64,000 nt of DNA from Ophiobolus disseminans (Eukaryota > Ascomycota > Dothideomycetes > Pleosporales > Phaeosphaeriaceae), in NCBI GenBank assembly GCA_010093685.1, contig MU006218.1, forward strand, positions 1,924,933 to 1,988,932. Reading direction: 5' to 3'. Below the pieces are notes generated by a model that saw only the letters and a list, made by a program, of their open reading frames with translations, had not been told where the DNA came from and ran no database searches. Shown here piece by piece: positions 45,038 to 56,514 of this stretch (positions within the stretch are counted from its first letter, which is position 1; each line of letters starts with the position of its first letter). Both the position numbers and the translations under genes were made by a program.

Positions 45038-46831
45038 ATGGGCTTGTGGTTTTTGTTCCTGGGCCTCTGCATCGGGGTTCTCGTACGGTGCATTCACACC
45101 TTGTACCGCAATTATGTCTCGGCGCGGAAGACTGGGCTGCGCTTCATTGTTAGTCCGATCACGCCTTACACTGTTGCATGGCAGGTTGCTACGGCTTTGC
45201 TTCGACCTGTACTCGTCAAGTTTCGCTGGTTTCGAGCGATTGATTGGACGTGTGCGTGGCAGGATGGGAACAGCTTGCATGAAGAGCTGGGGAGTTGCTT
45301 TATCGTTGTGTCGCCGGGACTCAACGTGCTGTGTTCGAGCGATTCGAGGACGATCGTGAATGTGTTGAGGAGGTGGAGGGAGTTTGTCAAGCCGGATAAT
45401 GTTAACGGTAGGTGATGCGTGAGAATGGCGCGGATGGGGCTGATGTAGGAGGTAGAAATCATTGGGCTTTTCGGGCAGAACGTCGACACCGTAAGTGTTT
45501 CTTTCTAGCCAGCACAGCACCACCAGTCGTTACTGATATAATATTACAAGTCCAACGGCGACGACTGGCCCCGCCACCGCAAACTCACAGCCCCCTGCTT
45601 CAGCGAGCGCGCATCAACCTCCGTCTGGAACGAAGCACGGCACCAAACCTCCGCCCTCGTCACACAGTGGCTCTCCGCTCCCAACCACAAAATCAACACC
45701 CTCTTCGCCGACACAGGCACTCTCGCACTCAACGTCGTTTCCGCAATCGCGTTCGAAAACCACCAAACCACCCAGCCCGCAAAAGGCCACTCGCTCTCCC
45801 TTCACGATGCGCTTACGACTATTATGGGCTCCTCACTCGCACCCGCACTCGAAGCCCTCCCGCACTGGCTCAAATCTGAGAAATTCTTGCCAAAGCAAGT
45901 AACCCACGTCATCGCTGCCACAGGCGAATTCAGCACCTACATGGACGCCCTCATCTCCCGCGAACGCACCAAGCCCGCCGCCGCCAGTGACGCAAAGCTA
46001 AACCTCATCGGCACGCTGATCCGCGCCAGCGGCGAGAAAGATGGCGAGATGAATGCCCGATTGTCGGATGAGGAGGTAAGGGGGAATGTATTTAATTTCA
46101 TAATAGGGGGGTTGGAGCCTACTGCGATTGCGTTGTCGTATGCGCTCGCGTTGCTTGCTGTGCATGGCGATGTGCAGGAGTGGGTTTTGGAGGAGATTGA
46201 TGAGGTGTTGGGGGAAGGGGGGGATAGTTACAAAGATGTGTATCCGAGGTTGAAGAGGTGTTTAGCTGTGATGGTAAGTCCCCGTCTAACATGTCGCTAT
46301 CAACCCAGGTAGCCCAAGTTCACATCTCATGTCCGTACTAATCGAACTAAATAGTACGAAACACTCCGCCTCTTCGCACCTAGCCCGCCCCCCCCCCGCT
46401 CCTTCGCCACCCCTTCCTCCCCCCACGAAATCCCCACCTCCTCCCCAACACACCCATCCCTCACCCTCCCCCCCAACACGCAAATCATGCTCAACCCCTG
46501 GTCCACACACGCCTCCGCCTCGCACTTTTCCTCCCCTTCGACCTGGGATCCTCGGCGTTGGCTCGACGCCTCTGGGAACCTGGTCCACTCGGCCGGGTTT
46601 TTCGCCTGGGGATCTGGGCCGCGCATCTGCCCGGGCATGAAGTTCAGCCAAGTGCAGTTCTGCGCCGTGTTGGCGGGGGTTTTGGCGCGTGTACAGCTTG
46701 TGGTGGGTCCGCAGGAGAAGGAGGGGATTTTGGGTGTGTTGATGGATTCGGGGGCGGAGCCGTTGGTGTTGAAGGTCAGGAGGCCTGGGGAGCTTTGGGT
46801 GGGTGTTGAGGAGAGGGTTCGAGGCGCGTAG
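45038..46831 (+). CDS. Cytochrome P450
   Basis: Membrane-bound fungal P450 monooxygenase. Four exons, with introns at 45408-45455, 45491-45550 and 46274-46354, give 534 aa. The N-terminal anchor is MGLWFLFLGLCIGVLV. Features: NGDDWPRHRKLTAPCFSE (the C-helix region), an I-helix-like segment VFNFIIGGLEPTAIALSYAL, in which the usual AGxxT acid/threonine pair is altered to GGLEPT, the K-helix ExxR in YETLRL, and the heme loop FFAWGSGPRICPGMKF with the Cys ligand. The exon 2 acceptor is chosen at 45455 so that NEIIGLFGQNVDT reads in frame. The start of exon 4 is unusually Pro/Ser-rich. Substrate unknown; no biosynthetic cluster is evident around it. Confidence 0.9.
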
Positions 46832-47070
46832 GTTTGGCAAATATTGGGGTTGGTTGGTTTGGGGACTTCTTAGGGGCGCTGGTATTGGGGGTGTGGGGAT
46901 GGAGATTGAATGAAAGAGTACGGCAAATGTATAGGCATCACGTCGCACACGAAATAACTATCAACAAAACGAAAGAGTCCCGTCAAACAAGACACGGCGC
47001 TTTATTGCACAATACTCAAACTACTACGCAACCCACCCCACCCCACCCCCATCCTCATCCTTCTCACAGT

Positions 47071-48189
47071 CTACATCGCCATGCCCGGCAACTTCCCCAA
47101 CCACCCATCCGTCACCTCGCCCACAAAGTCTTTCACGGTGCACTGACTAGCCTTACTCATCGCCTGCTTCGTAATGCTCCCACACCCATCATAAAAGCAC
47201 TCGCTCTTATCCATCGCTTTCTGCAGCGCATCGCCCTTCCAGCCAAACATGTAGTCGGCGTGCGTGCCATACCCGCTCGTGCCCTCGAAGCTCCACACAA
47301 AAGGGTTGGGGGTGCCGCTGGGCCAGAGGGAATTGAACTTTGAGGTATCCCATACGGTTTCGTATGTGACTTGGGGCGTGCGGATGGGGTGTGTGGAGGG
47401 GCAGGCGGGGGCGTTGGTGAAGCCGTCGCTGCGGATGGTGTTGAACATGTGGGATTGGTGGTCTGGGGAGTCGAGGTTGACGCCGTCCCAGCAGCTATTT
47501 TGCGTTAGCAAGACACGTCGATGGCGGGTGTGGAGGGAAGGAAAAGGGGGGAGACGAACGCGGGAAAATGCTGCGTCGCAAAGATACCTCCTGTGCACGG
47601 CTTGGTGGGGAAATCAGACATTTCCGCGCCCCGGCTCTGGCCTGTTAGACACTGGTATCGTAGACCGACATGTGGCTTTGAGGAGGCGGTGGGTGAGCCG
47701 ACGGTCATGCGGAAGCCCTGGTGTTGGAGTTAGAGAAGCTCATGCACTTGGGTAGGAAATACTTACCGGTGGAAACGTCTTAATCGGCGGTTGACTTTTC
47801 AAATTATCTTTATTCAAATCAAACTGCGTATAATACACCGTCAAGCCTCCCACCGCACCCTGACTTCCACCTAGCAGCGGCTGCACCGGCAGAACCGGAA
47901 CGCGGTGGTATGAGCCGTTACTCGGGTGCTTAAAGTACAGCGTGGCGGTCCAGTAGTTGGAGAAGTCATCCGCCATTTGGCACGTCGTGCAGCTAGCTCG
48001 GGTGGCGACGTCGCCCGTCATAGAGCTATTGAAAGCATTACCGCCGACGATGTGGTGCACGTGCGACGAGGGGCTGGAGCCGGGCTCGACGACGGGGTCG
48101 AGGCGCTGGAAGGTTAGGGTCGAGCAGGGGAAGCGGAGGCCGGCGTGGACGGGGGCGAGGAGCGCGAGGGTGGTGGTGAGGTACTTCAT
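47071..48189 (-). CDS. DUF1996 secreted protein
   Basis: Extracellular protein of the DUF1996 family, common and multicopy in ascomycetes; the biochemical role is not established. Three exons on the minus strand (48189-47767, 47717-47560, 47494-47071) give 334 aa. A signal peptide MKYLTTTLALLAPVHA is followed by family motifs: RLDPVVEPGSSPSSHVHHI, GGNAF, SCTTCQ, FSNYWTATLYF, CWDGVNLDSPDHQSHM and a C-terminal FVGEVTDGWL. The second intron needs a weak donor (GTTCGT) to give FPA|CWDG in frame; the first is standard. It is convergent with the P450 gene (239 bp between stops). Confidence 0.88.
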
Positions 48190-49080
48190 CCTTGGGACTG
48201 GATCGATGGGGATGAGGTGGTTTGAAGGGTATGGGTGGGTTCTAGGACGGGCGGCGTTGAGCTGGGTCGTCTCGTTCTTTTGAGCTGCTCGCAAGTCGCT
48301 GTCGGCGTGGCAAAGCTCTTCCTCGCCCCTGATAAGAGATGGTATGCCGTGCTTGTTCAGAAGCGGGGAAACAATGAGTTGAGATTGACAGACTCGAGAT
48401 AGGTAGAGTTCCATGCGAATCGGCTTGTACACATGTTACTAGGGTTGTTCTCCAGTGGTGTAGTAAGTTAATTATCGCCCCCAACCAGCCTTCTCATACG
48501 TCAACTACTCTTGCAAGTGCCGTAGGTAGTTGCTGAGCCTGTCGGCATCATGATTCCTATGCCTGGCTAAGATCCTTACCTCTACATGGGCTCGTTAAAC
48601 TGCCGCGAGCACTTAGAGTGTTCTGCATCATCACGGCCTCAACCGAGATTGTAAGCCGACCACCCAGGTCAGAGCACTAGATTAGTACAACATGGTCAGT
48701 CGTTTGAACGTACCTGATGTTTTGCAATCTCGCGGGAAGGTACTGGTGTGAGGTTGGGTAAGCAACCACGTGGTGAGAGGATTGTACAAAGACAACTAGG
48801 CTGTAAAAAAAAATGACAATAAAAGATGTGAAATGTGAAGGCAACGGAAAAGACGCGATCAATGAATACGCTGTATATCGTAGTACGGACTACATGAAGC
48901 TGTGTATTAGCTTCCCAATGCGCAGTACGCGGCACCAAAACCATGTCCGCTCCACGCGACGACTCTTTTTCCTGCTGATCAAATTATTGTACAAAAACCC
49001 TGCTCCTTTTGGGTGGCTTCCAAGAAATCGTCTCTGTTAATTAGCACAAGAAACTGTCAAGTCAAGCACAAACTACGCGA
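48190..49080. other. Intergenic, no gene seen
   Basis: About 0.9 kb holding the DUF1996 promoter and the U2AF 3' region. Small frames near 48677-49040 show no domain. Confidence 0.4.
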
Positions 49081-51056
49081 CTACCACGCATCCACGTCGA
49101 AGCCCTCCTCCGAGAAGTGAGTGGCGAGGACGGTTCTCCGCGAGAACTGGCGGCCGGCGAGGGCCTTGATAGCACGCTGGGCCGACTCGATGTCTTCGTA
49201 CTTGATGTAGATCTTTCCGACACCGGCAGTGCTACGGGCACCTGCGGGGCGAGGGATCTTGGTCTCGATGATGGGACCGTACTTTGCGCACTCTTCTTCA
49301 ATGTCTTCCTTGATTTCTATACTAATGTCAGCAACGGGTTCAGTCAGTAGATCTTGCAGTGGGTGTTGTACCTTGATATTCCTCGTCGTTGATTAGCTCG
49401 TCCGAAGTGACCATGTTCATGAGGCAAACAATGCGGCTGTGCTCGAGGTCGTCGGCTGCGGCGCCGGCCAGCATGGAGATAGCGCCAACTCCGCCGTCGA
49501 GACCAGCAGTCTGCTTCACACCGACTGCCGCGCGGGACACTTTGAGGGCACCATCGCCAAGTGGAAGCTCGTTTAGGCCTTCGATGATGGAATCTACCAC
49601 TTGTGCGTCTGTATCGGCGTACTCGCAGAATGCAAAGCCCTGGTAATTGTTAGCAGAGTATTTGGACAGGGCCAGGGAACTTACGCGATGCTGGTCGGAG
49701 CTGTCTTTGACCAGGACGAAAGCATTGAGCTTGCCCATAGTCTCGATCAGCTCAAGCACCTGCCCCTCGTCGATGTACGCAGGGATGTTGAGGATGCTGA
49801 GCTTGGTGGGGCTGTCCTTGACCACGCTCGACACTTCGTCTCCCGGGTAGGCGTTCTCGTCGGCCGTGGGGGTGATGTAGTCCTTGGGGCGGCGGATGGA
49901 GAGACCAGAGCGGTCTGGGCCACCAGCTTCGTCGCGCATCGAGATTCCGGTCATGGCGAGAGCTACCGTGGCGTCCTCGGCCGTCTTGAACTCGAGAGCG
50001 GCATAGGCCCTGCTGGAGGCGATGTGCGCCGAGGAACAGGCGTCGTTGCCAGACACGACGTTCAGGCCGTTGAGCTGGAGGTTGAAGAACTCCATAAGCT
50101 CTTCGGAGGTGCACCCGGAGGGCAGGTTGTGGACGTACAGGCGCTTCGACTGCTTCGAGGAGCCGGGGGCAAGGGCAGCGGCTGTGGCAGTGCCGGCGGT
50201 CGGGCTCATGAAGGCGGCCAGCTTGGAGGGATCCATGGGGGCAGCGCGGGGAGCTCCAGGGAGCGGGAACATGCCCGACAGCTTGGCCTGCTCGGCGGTA
50301 ATGGCCTCGTAGCCGGCGGGCTTGATGTCCCACTGCGTCATGCGGCGCGTGCGCTTCTGGATGTTGGTGAAGGGCGCCAGGTCGGGGGTGGGCTCGCGCT
50401 GCTTGTTAGGGAGCGGCGACTCTTCCTTCTGCTGGCGTCCCCTATCGCGGCCACCGCCTCCACCAAAGCCGCCCTCGCGTCCGCCCCGTCGGCGGTCGTC
50501 GCCAAAGCCGCCATCACGGCCGCCCCGCTCTCTATCGCCGCGCTCCCGACGGTGGCCACGGTCATCGTCGGCGCCGGCGCGCTCGTTGCGGTCTCCTCGA
50601 GGACGGTCGCGGCGAGAGTACGAGTCGTCGCCCCAATTGCGCCCGCCACGCTCTCCGCCTGCGCCACGGTCGCCTCGGTCGTCGCGGCGCTCACGGCGGG
50701 CGTACGTGTCTTCGCGCTCGCGCTCACGGTAGTCGCGGCTCGAGGAGTACGTGTCGACCTCGTACTCGCGGCGGCCTCCACCACCTCCGCCTCCACCTCC
50801 GCCGCCGTGGCGGGGAGAGCGCGAGCGGCGGCGGCGCCTGTCATCGCCTGCTCCGCGGCGGTCGTCTCGTGCGGGCTGTCCTGTGTGTTAGTATGCGCGC
50901 AGGTCGCGGAAAATGGCTGTACTTGCGTAGCTTCTCGAACCACTGGACCGGCCGCCGTCTGCTTGTGTTAGTACTATTACTTGTGGGGAGCTGCACACCA
51001 GTCAGTACGTGTACTGCTCGTAGTCGCTTACCTCGGGAGTAGCTGTCGCCGTTCAT
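49081..51056 (-). CDS. U2AF2: Splicing factor U2AF large subunit
   Basis: Nuclear protein that binds the polypyrimidine tract and recruits U2 snRNP to 3' splice sites. Five exons on the minus strand (51056-51032, 50958-50923, 50880-49685, 49639-49372, 49316-49081) give 586 aa. Exon 1 encodes only eight full codons (MNGDSYSR). The N-terminal third is RS/RG-rich (RRRRRSRSPRHGGGG, many RERD-like units). The linker PFTNIQKRTRRMTQWDIKP contains the Trp used to bind the small subunit. RRM1 (RLYVHNLPSGCTSEELMEFF), RRM2 (KLSILNIPAYIDEGQVLELI..GFAFCEY) and the C-terminal UHM (RIVCLMNMVTSDEL..EDIEEECAKYG..GKIYIKYE) follow. It ends EEGFDVDAW. It starts head-to-head with OGG1. Confidence 0.95.
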
Positions 51057-51388
51057 GATGGGGGAGCTGTGTCGCGCGATGAAGATTTACAGCCGCGCGA
51101 AGTGGGATCGCGGGTGGAGAAGATATGCAAGAAGCTGCGATTAGCAGGGGCCGATCAAGAAGTAACGTGATGTTGATGTTGGTGCTGATGATTTGTTTGC
51201 CAGCAGCTGTCCGGGCACTTGGACGCGATTCTTTTGGGCAGCTGAGGTTGTCGGTCGGTTGGCGCCACGAGCAAAAGTGAGTCTAGGCTAAAGTCCGTGC
51301 CTGCCGTGGAACGCGTCTTGGCGCGACGTGCGACATTCACCGCGACCTCACCGCGCCTCACCACGCGCAATTGCTGGTGAAGGCGGAT
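51057..51388. promoter_or_regulatory. Shared divergent promoter, U2AF2 / OGG1
   Basis: Only 332 bp separate the two divergent start codons, so both promoters must lie here or overlap. No TATA box is obvious. The spacing suggests, but does not prove, co-regulation. Confidence 0.6.
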
Positions 51389-52663
51389 ATGATGGCCCTC
51401 CAAGCTGCAACCCTGGGATGGCACAAGCTGCCCATGAGCCTGACTGAACTCTGCATAAATACGACACTTCGTTGCGGGCAATCATTCAGGTACACCATCC
51501 CATGTCTAGCTACGTGACGTATCTGACGCGACTTCAGATGGCGCAAGTCCGCCGAAGATGAATGGTCCTGCGCCCTCCACGGCCGCCTACTGTCCCTCCG
51601 TCAAGATGCCGAGGTTCTCCACTTCCGCGCAATCTTCCCAGTTCCACCCCCCAAACTGCCCACGCCGCAAGTCAGTGCCGACGACGTCTGGGAAGACGAC
51701 ACTCTCGCCCTGCTAAAACACTACTTCAACCTCGCCCCAGACCTCGGCCAGCTATACGAGCAATGGGCCGCCTCGGATGCTAACTTCAAGAAGAAAGCGC
51801 CCAAGTTCACGGGCATCAGGATACTGCGGCAGGATGCGTGGGAGGCCCTCATAGGCTTCATATGCAGCAGCAACAACAACATCAGCCGCATATCGGGCAT
51901 GGTTCACAACCTCTGCCTACACTACGGACCCTTCATCGCGCACATCGATGACGTACCCTACCACGACTTTCCCACACCGGCCGCCCTCTCCGGCCCCAAC
52001 GTCGAAGCGCATCTGATGAAGCTCGGATTCGGATACCGGGCGAAATACATTGCCAAGACGGCGCGCATGGTGTCTGAGGACAAGGGCCTGAAGTGGCTGG
52101 AAGACCTCAGCAACCCCGAGTGTCCACAGTTTGGCGTCCCTGAGAAGCCTGCGGGAGAGATGCGCGAAGGCGGTCGCGAGGGCTACCGAAAAGCCCATGA
52201 AGAGCTGCTGGCACTCCATGGCGTTGGGCCCAAAGTTGCAGACTGTGTAAGCCTATTCGGTCTCGGATGGTCCGAGTCTGTACCCGTGGACACGCACGTG
52301 TGGCAAATTGCGCAACGAGACTACAAATTCGGCAAGGGCAAGCACAGCAGCCTGACTGCTGCCACGTACACCGCAGTTGGCAACCATTTCCGGAAGCTCT
52401 GGGGCAAGGAGGCTGGTTGGGCGCATTCAGTCCTGTTCACTGCGGATTTGAAAGCCTTCTCGGAGCGAATCACAGCGAAAAAAGAGGTTAAGGAGGAGGA
52501 GGTTGTTGTTAAGAAGGAAGACGGCGAGGTGGTTGTTGAGGCTGTTGTCAAGAAAGAGATTGTGAAGCGCAAGCGCGTGAAGAAGGAACCGCAAGAGGAT
52601 GAACATAATATTATGGAGATCAAGACGGAGACAACGCGCAGGAGTAAACGCCAACGTGCGTAG
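51389..52663 (+). CDS. ogg1: 8-oxoguanine DNA glycosylase/lyase
   Basis: Base-excision repair enzyme removing 8-oxoG opposite C. Two exons, with one intron at 51490-51537 that splits the conserved CGQSF|RW motif in phase 2, give 408 aa. Features: PMSLTELCINTTLRCGQSFRW at the N-terminus; ALIGFICSSNNNISRI; the helix-hairpin-helix LHGVGPKVADCVSLFGL with the catalytic Lys; VPVDTHVWQIA with the catalytic Asp; and HFRKLWG..AGWAHSVLFTADL at the end of the glycosylase fold. A C-terminal tail of about 70 residues alternates Lys and Glu/Val and ends RRSKRQRA, a likely nuclear-localisation signal. Either ATG 51389 or 51392 may be used. Confidence 0.95.
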
Positions 52664-53171
52664 GTGATACGCAATTCTCCAATCAACCGATTCCATTCCC
52701 GAGAAATATGGAGAACACGGATAGACGCAGATGGAACACGGCACTGATCTATGAGACATGGTGAAAATAGCAACGGTTTCGCCATCCAACACACTTGCTT
52801 CTTAGGAGCCGCGGGCAATGCGAAGATGTATTTCGCATACCAGTCAACTAATTATCGCACTAAACAATAATCCAAGCTTTCGACCGTCCTGCCAGCCACA
52901 CTCGCGCGCGTAATTCCCCCTTGCGCTGTTATCGCGTGCCCCGCGTTCCAGGTCACACAACATTGCAAAGGTGGCAGCCTATCTTGAGAGATACGGCAAC
53001 GTGCAGATAGTCCGAGGTGGCTGGCCGTCGTAGCAAACAACAGGAACGCGTGTAATATCCTGACTCCTCCATCAATCCTCGTCGCCCAAACCTGTACAGT
53101 CCGCGTGCTTTGGGAATGGGATACCGCATATTATCATACTAATCAAAGCTTGATACCACCAAGGCCCCCAA
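52664..53171. other. Intergenic before the ankyrin-ATPase gene
   Basis: About 500 bp. The ATPase frame is open from before 53105 without an ATG, so an upstream exon could lie here. I could not identify one with certainty. Confidence 0.35.
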
Positions 53172-55175
53172 GATGTCGAAAAAATAACAAGTTCAGCAAG
53201 TTCAAAACACCACCAACGTTCCCGCACATCGACAAGGACAAATTCGTTCTACTCCCACTCAACCTACCGACCAATCCACTGGATGATGGCGGATCTCCTG
53301 ACGATCGCATCCGGAAGTTGGGCAGTCCCACCACGTTCTCTAGCAAGACGTTGTGTGCAGCAATACATGATAAGTGCAGCTTGGATTCAATCAAGTGGTA
53401 CATTCAGTCCTACCAGACCTCCGCCAAGGCCAGCGAATTACTCTCGAAAGACGGATGGCCGGCGCTGTACTATGCTGCGGAGCGCAACTCCGGGGAGCTT
53501 ATCACCGTCCTGCTTCAACACGGTGCAGACGCAAAGTCCCCGAAAACGACGTTCTCTCTCCCTCTTATTGCATATGCCATCATTCATGGACACATCGATG
53601 CCGTAGACACGAGCGAAGTTGTCAAGCTGCTGCTCGCTGCCGGATACGACCCAACGACCATACCCATGGACATGTGGTCCAAGTTTCTGGAAACTCCATC
53701 AGATACTCCTAATCCGTCAATCAAAGTCACCGAAGATGCCAAACGATCCAGTGCATGGTGCACTCCGAAGATCCGAACAGTACTAGCCCCCTCCATCCAT
53801 CTAACCCATCGCTACCTGCTTCACCTTGCCTACGGGCTTGCTCCGTTAAGACCCAGGATGCTTCAGATCGCAAAGGCACACAAGATGACGAAATTCAGCA
53901 AGCTTCCCTACCTTCTGATCGGACAACGCCCTGCCTCTGACATCGTTCTGAAGAACGTCTACTCGCACATTTCTCTAGGAAACCAGTCTCCTCTCGTCAT
54001 GGCCTTCACCGGTGCATCAGGTCATGGGAAGACTGAACTAGCAAGGGCAATGGGCGATCTTCTTTCCGTGAAGAAGGTTGTCATCGACATGGCTGCATGT
54101 CAGGATGTGTGCAGTCTCTTCGGCTCGACTGCTGGTCATTCGCGAAGCTTGGACGGTTCGAAGTTGAACAACTTCCTGGCGGCGAATAGTGGGAAGCGCT
54201 CCGTAGTCTTCCTCGACGAGTTTGATAAGACGGACCAGAGCATTCGCAATGCGTTACTGTTGGTGACACAGAGTGGTAAGTATATGCATCGTTCTGCGCG
54301 TCTTGATTATTGACATTTCCTAGGCGATTACGAAGACCGACGCACCAACATCGCAGTCGACTGCAAACAAACAATCTGGATCGTAGCGACAAACTTCGGC
54401 GACGACAAAATCTCGAAGTACTACGCCAAGCACCTCGAGCGCCTCGAAGAAAAGAAGCGAAACACAGCAAACCTAACCCCTCTCCAAGCCCTCCTAAAGC
54501 ACGAATACCGCACAAAATTCGGCGTAAGCATCTCCCACCAGCCCCTCCACCCAAATCTAACCCCCCCAGGCCCCCTTCACCGGCCGCATAACAACCATCG
54601 TGCCCTTCCTGCCCTTCACAAAGTCCGAATGCGCCGTCGTGCTCCACAAATTCATGCTCAAATTCGCATCCAACATCCGGCGCCCCATCGATCTCCAACC
54701 CGACGTCAACCACCTCGTCGGGCACTGCCGCCTCTCGCTCATCGACGACGGGAAAGTGTGCGAGACGCTGACGGCGGAGTACTATAACTCTGATCTGGGC
54801 GCGCGTAGCCTTGCCAATGCGGTTAGGGAGGTTGAGTTTAAGTTTACGATGGAGTATAACAATAGTGATGTGTTGGTTAGTGAGGATATGAATGCTGGTC
54901 CCTTGCAGTGTTTTAGTGTGAGTCGCATTCCGATTGCGGATGATGAGTATGAGGTGGTTGTTTCGCCGGGCGGGGCTGGCAACATTAGGGAAGGAGATGA
55001 CGATTCGGATGGAACACTTCCGTACGACGATGTAGAAGGCGGGGCGCAGCGTACTGATCCGGAATCGCCGAGTGGGTTTACGCCTCCTACTCGGGATTCT
55101 GATCGGGAGTCAGACGACAATATGCCGATATGGCGTATCAAGAAGAAAGAGCCGAAGAAATCTGGCAAGTTGTAA
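53172..55175 (+). CDS. Ankyrin-repeat ClpB-type AAA+ ATPase
   Basis: Protein combining ankyrin repeats with one ClpB/Hsp100-type AAA+ module, an architecture like animal CLPB (Skd3), a disaggregase. Two introns are clear: 54276-54323 and 54524-54569. Seen: ankyrin-like DGWPALYYAAERNSGELI and VLLQHGADAK, EVVKLLLAAGYDP; Walker A GASGHGKTE; Walker B VVFLDEFDKT; a sensor-1-like Asn in TIWIVATNF; and a D2-small-like C-terminal region followed by an acidic, Ser/Pro-rich tail ending KKKEPKKSGKL. Start problem: ATG 53172 is one base out of frame with the rest because of a six-A run right after it. Five As would read MSKNNKFSKFKT in frame. Either an upstream exon supplies the start, or the run is an assembly error or mutation. 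About 636 aa if started here. Confidence 0.8.
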
Positions 55176-55453
55176 TCAGTCAGAATGGAAAGCTTGGGGT
55201 ACTGCGGCCGCTACTTCTACGGAATAGAGGTGCGTGGAAAGCTTCGTGCGTTTGCTAAGCTTAGAGAGTGCGAGAGATGGAAAGTTGTCGGCGCGTAGAC
55301 TCATGAGTCAACATATAATACGAAGGTGTATACCTTCAGCACCCTCGCTATTCAGACATACCGTCCCTGTCTCGAGCGACGCGCAACCATGACGAGAAGT
55401 TCGATAGACCCACACTCTACTACGCTAAGGCACTAGAAATAACAGACATACAA

Positions 55454-55903
55454 CTACGCCAACTTCTCCCTAACCCACTCCACCCCCCTCCCCAAAACAT
55501 CCCTCACCCCCAGCCCCTCCTCCTCCTTCCACTTTACACTTACTTCCACGCCCCCATCCCTCAACCCCCCACCCCCCTCCACACAGAACCTCGCAAGATA
55601 ATCCCTCCCATCGCTCCCCCCACCATCATCCGCCTCGTTCAAAATGACCCTCACAACGCCCTCTTTCTCCACAATACCACGCAGCATCGCCCACTCCTCT
55701 CTGCCTACGTTATTAGTTTCTAACACAGGCACGTTGTTCTCGTAGCGGCACAGCAGCGACCCGTTGAGGCTGAGCTGGCGCTCGCCTGAGAGCAGGGTTA
55801 GCGCGAGGACGCGTTCGCCGGTGCCGTGTGTGGGACCGTAGAGCGCGGTGGTGAGGGCGGTGTGTCGGTGGGGGAGCATGTATGCTGTGAGTGCTGGGGG
55901 CAT
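55454..55903 (-). CDS. Hypothetical protein
   Basis: Single-exon ORF of 149 aa, not recognised. It starts MPPALTAYMLPHRHTALTTA, continues with GERVLALTLLSGERQLSLNG and REEWAMLRGIVEKEGVVRVI, and ends in an acidic/basic WVREKL. It looks like a compact soluble domain with a Gly-rich loop (CVEGGGGLRDGG). No signal peptide. It is convergent with the ankyrin-ATPase gene (278 bp between stops). Coherent composition along the whole length supports a real gene. Confidence 0.55.
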   Translation of the reverse strand: MPPALTAYMLPHRHTALTTALYGPTHGTGERVLALTLLSGERQLSLNGSLLCRYENNVPVLETNNVGREEWAMLRGIVEKEGVVRVILNEADDGGGSDGRDYLARFCVEGGGGLRDGGVEVSVKWKEEEGLGVRDVLGRGVEWVREKLA

Positions 55904-56514
55904 GGTGTGTTAGTGGGGAGTGGGAGGGATGAGGATGGGGATTAGGGAGTGTTTGTTATGAGGGAGGGGTGTGTGTGATTTTTTGGGGGATGAATAGATG
56001 GGTTGGGTGTGTGCATTCGAGTATGCAGGTGGTCGTGGGAAGTGTGTGGTGGCTTTGGGTGTGATCGATTCGCTTTGGTTCACGCGATGAAAAGCAAAGC
56101 AACGCGCGTGAGCTCTAGGTGTTTACTCTGTGAGGTAGTGCCTGACTTTATGTTTTACTTTTCAACGCGGAAGAGTTTGAGTCTCACTCTAGGGCTCTAT
56201 TAGTTTGGTGGTTTCAGACGACGTGAAGATGTCATGGGCTGAAGCGACGCCTTCCAACCTTAATGTTAGAAGTCGTGAGTGATTAGACCGAGGCGGTGGA
56301 CGTTAAATCACGTGGTCCTTCAGGGCGCTCACGGAAATTCCTCCTGTTTTATTAGTTCTCGTCGTTACCTTTAGTTCACAGCCAACGTCAACCACCACTC
56401 ATTTCGCGCGCCTAATCGCCAAGGTAGAATACGCGCGCCTAGCGTGAAGCGAAATCTATCAATTATCTCATTATGTTGCGCTGCTGTCATTCAGTGCGCG
56501 GAAACTAGCTGCTC
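55904..56514. other. Intergenic, no gene seen
   Basis: Promoters of the hypothetical gene (-) and the F-box-like gene (+). A G/T-rich tract runs from about 55905 to 56040. No gene or RNA seen. Confidence 0.4.

Noticed and set aside
43000..48200. Secondary-metabolite gene cluster (P450 with neighbours)
   Set aside because: No polyketide synthase, NRPS, terpene synthase or pathway regulator nearby; the GT34 and DUF1996 genes are unrelated functions.
49601..50971. 456-codon plus-strand open frame, Ala/Val-rich
   Set aside because: Exactly antisense to the U2AF large-subunit exons; an artefact of GC-rich RS-type codons.
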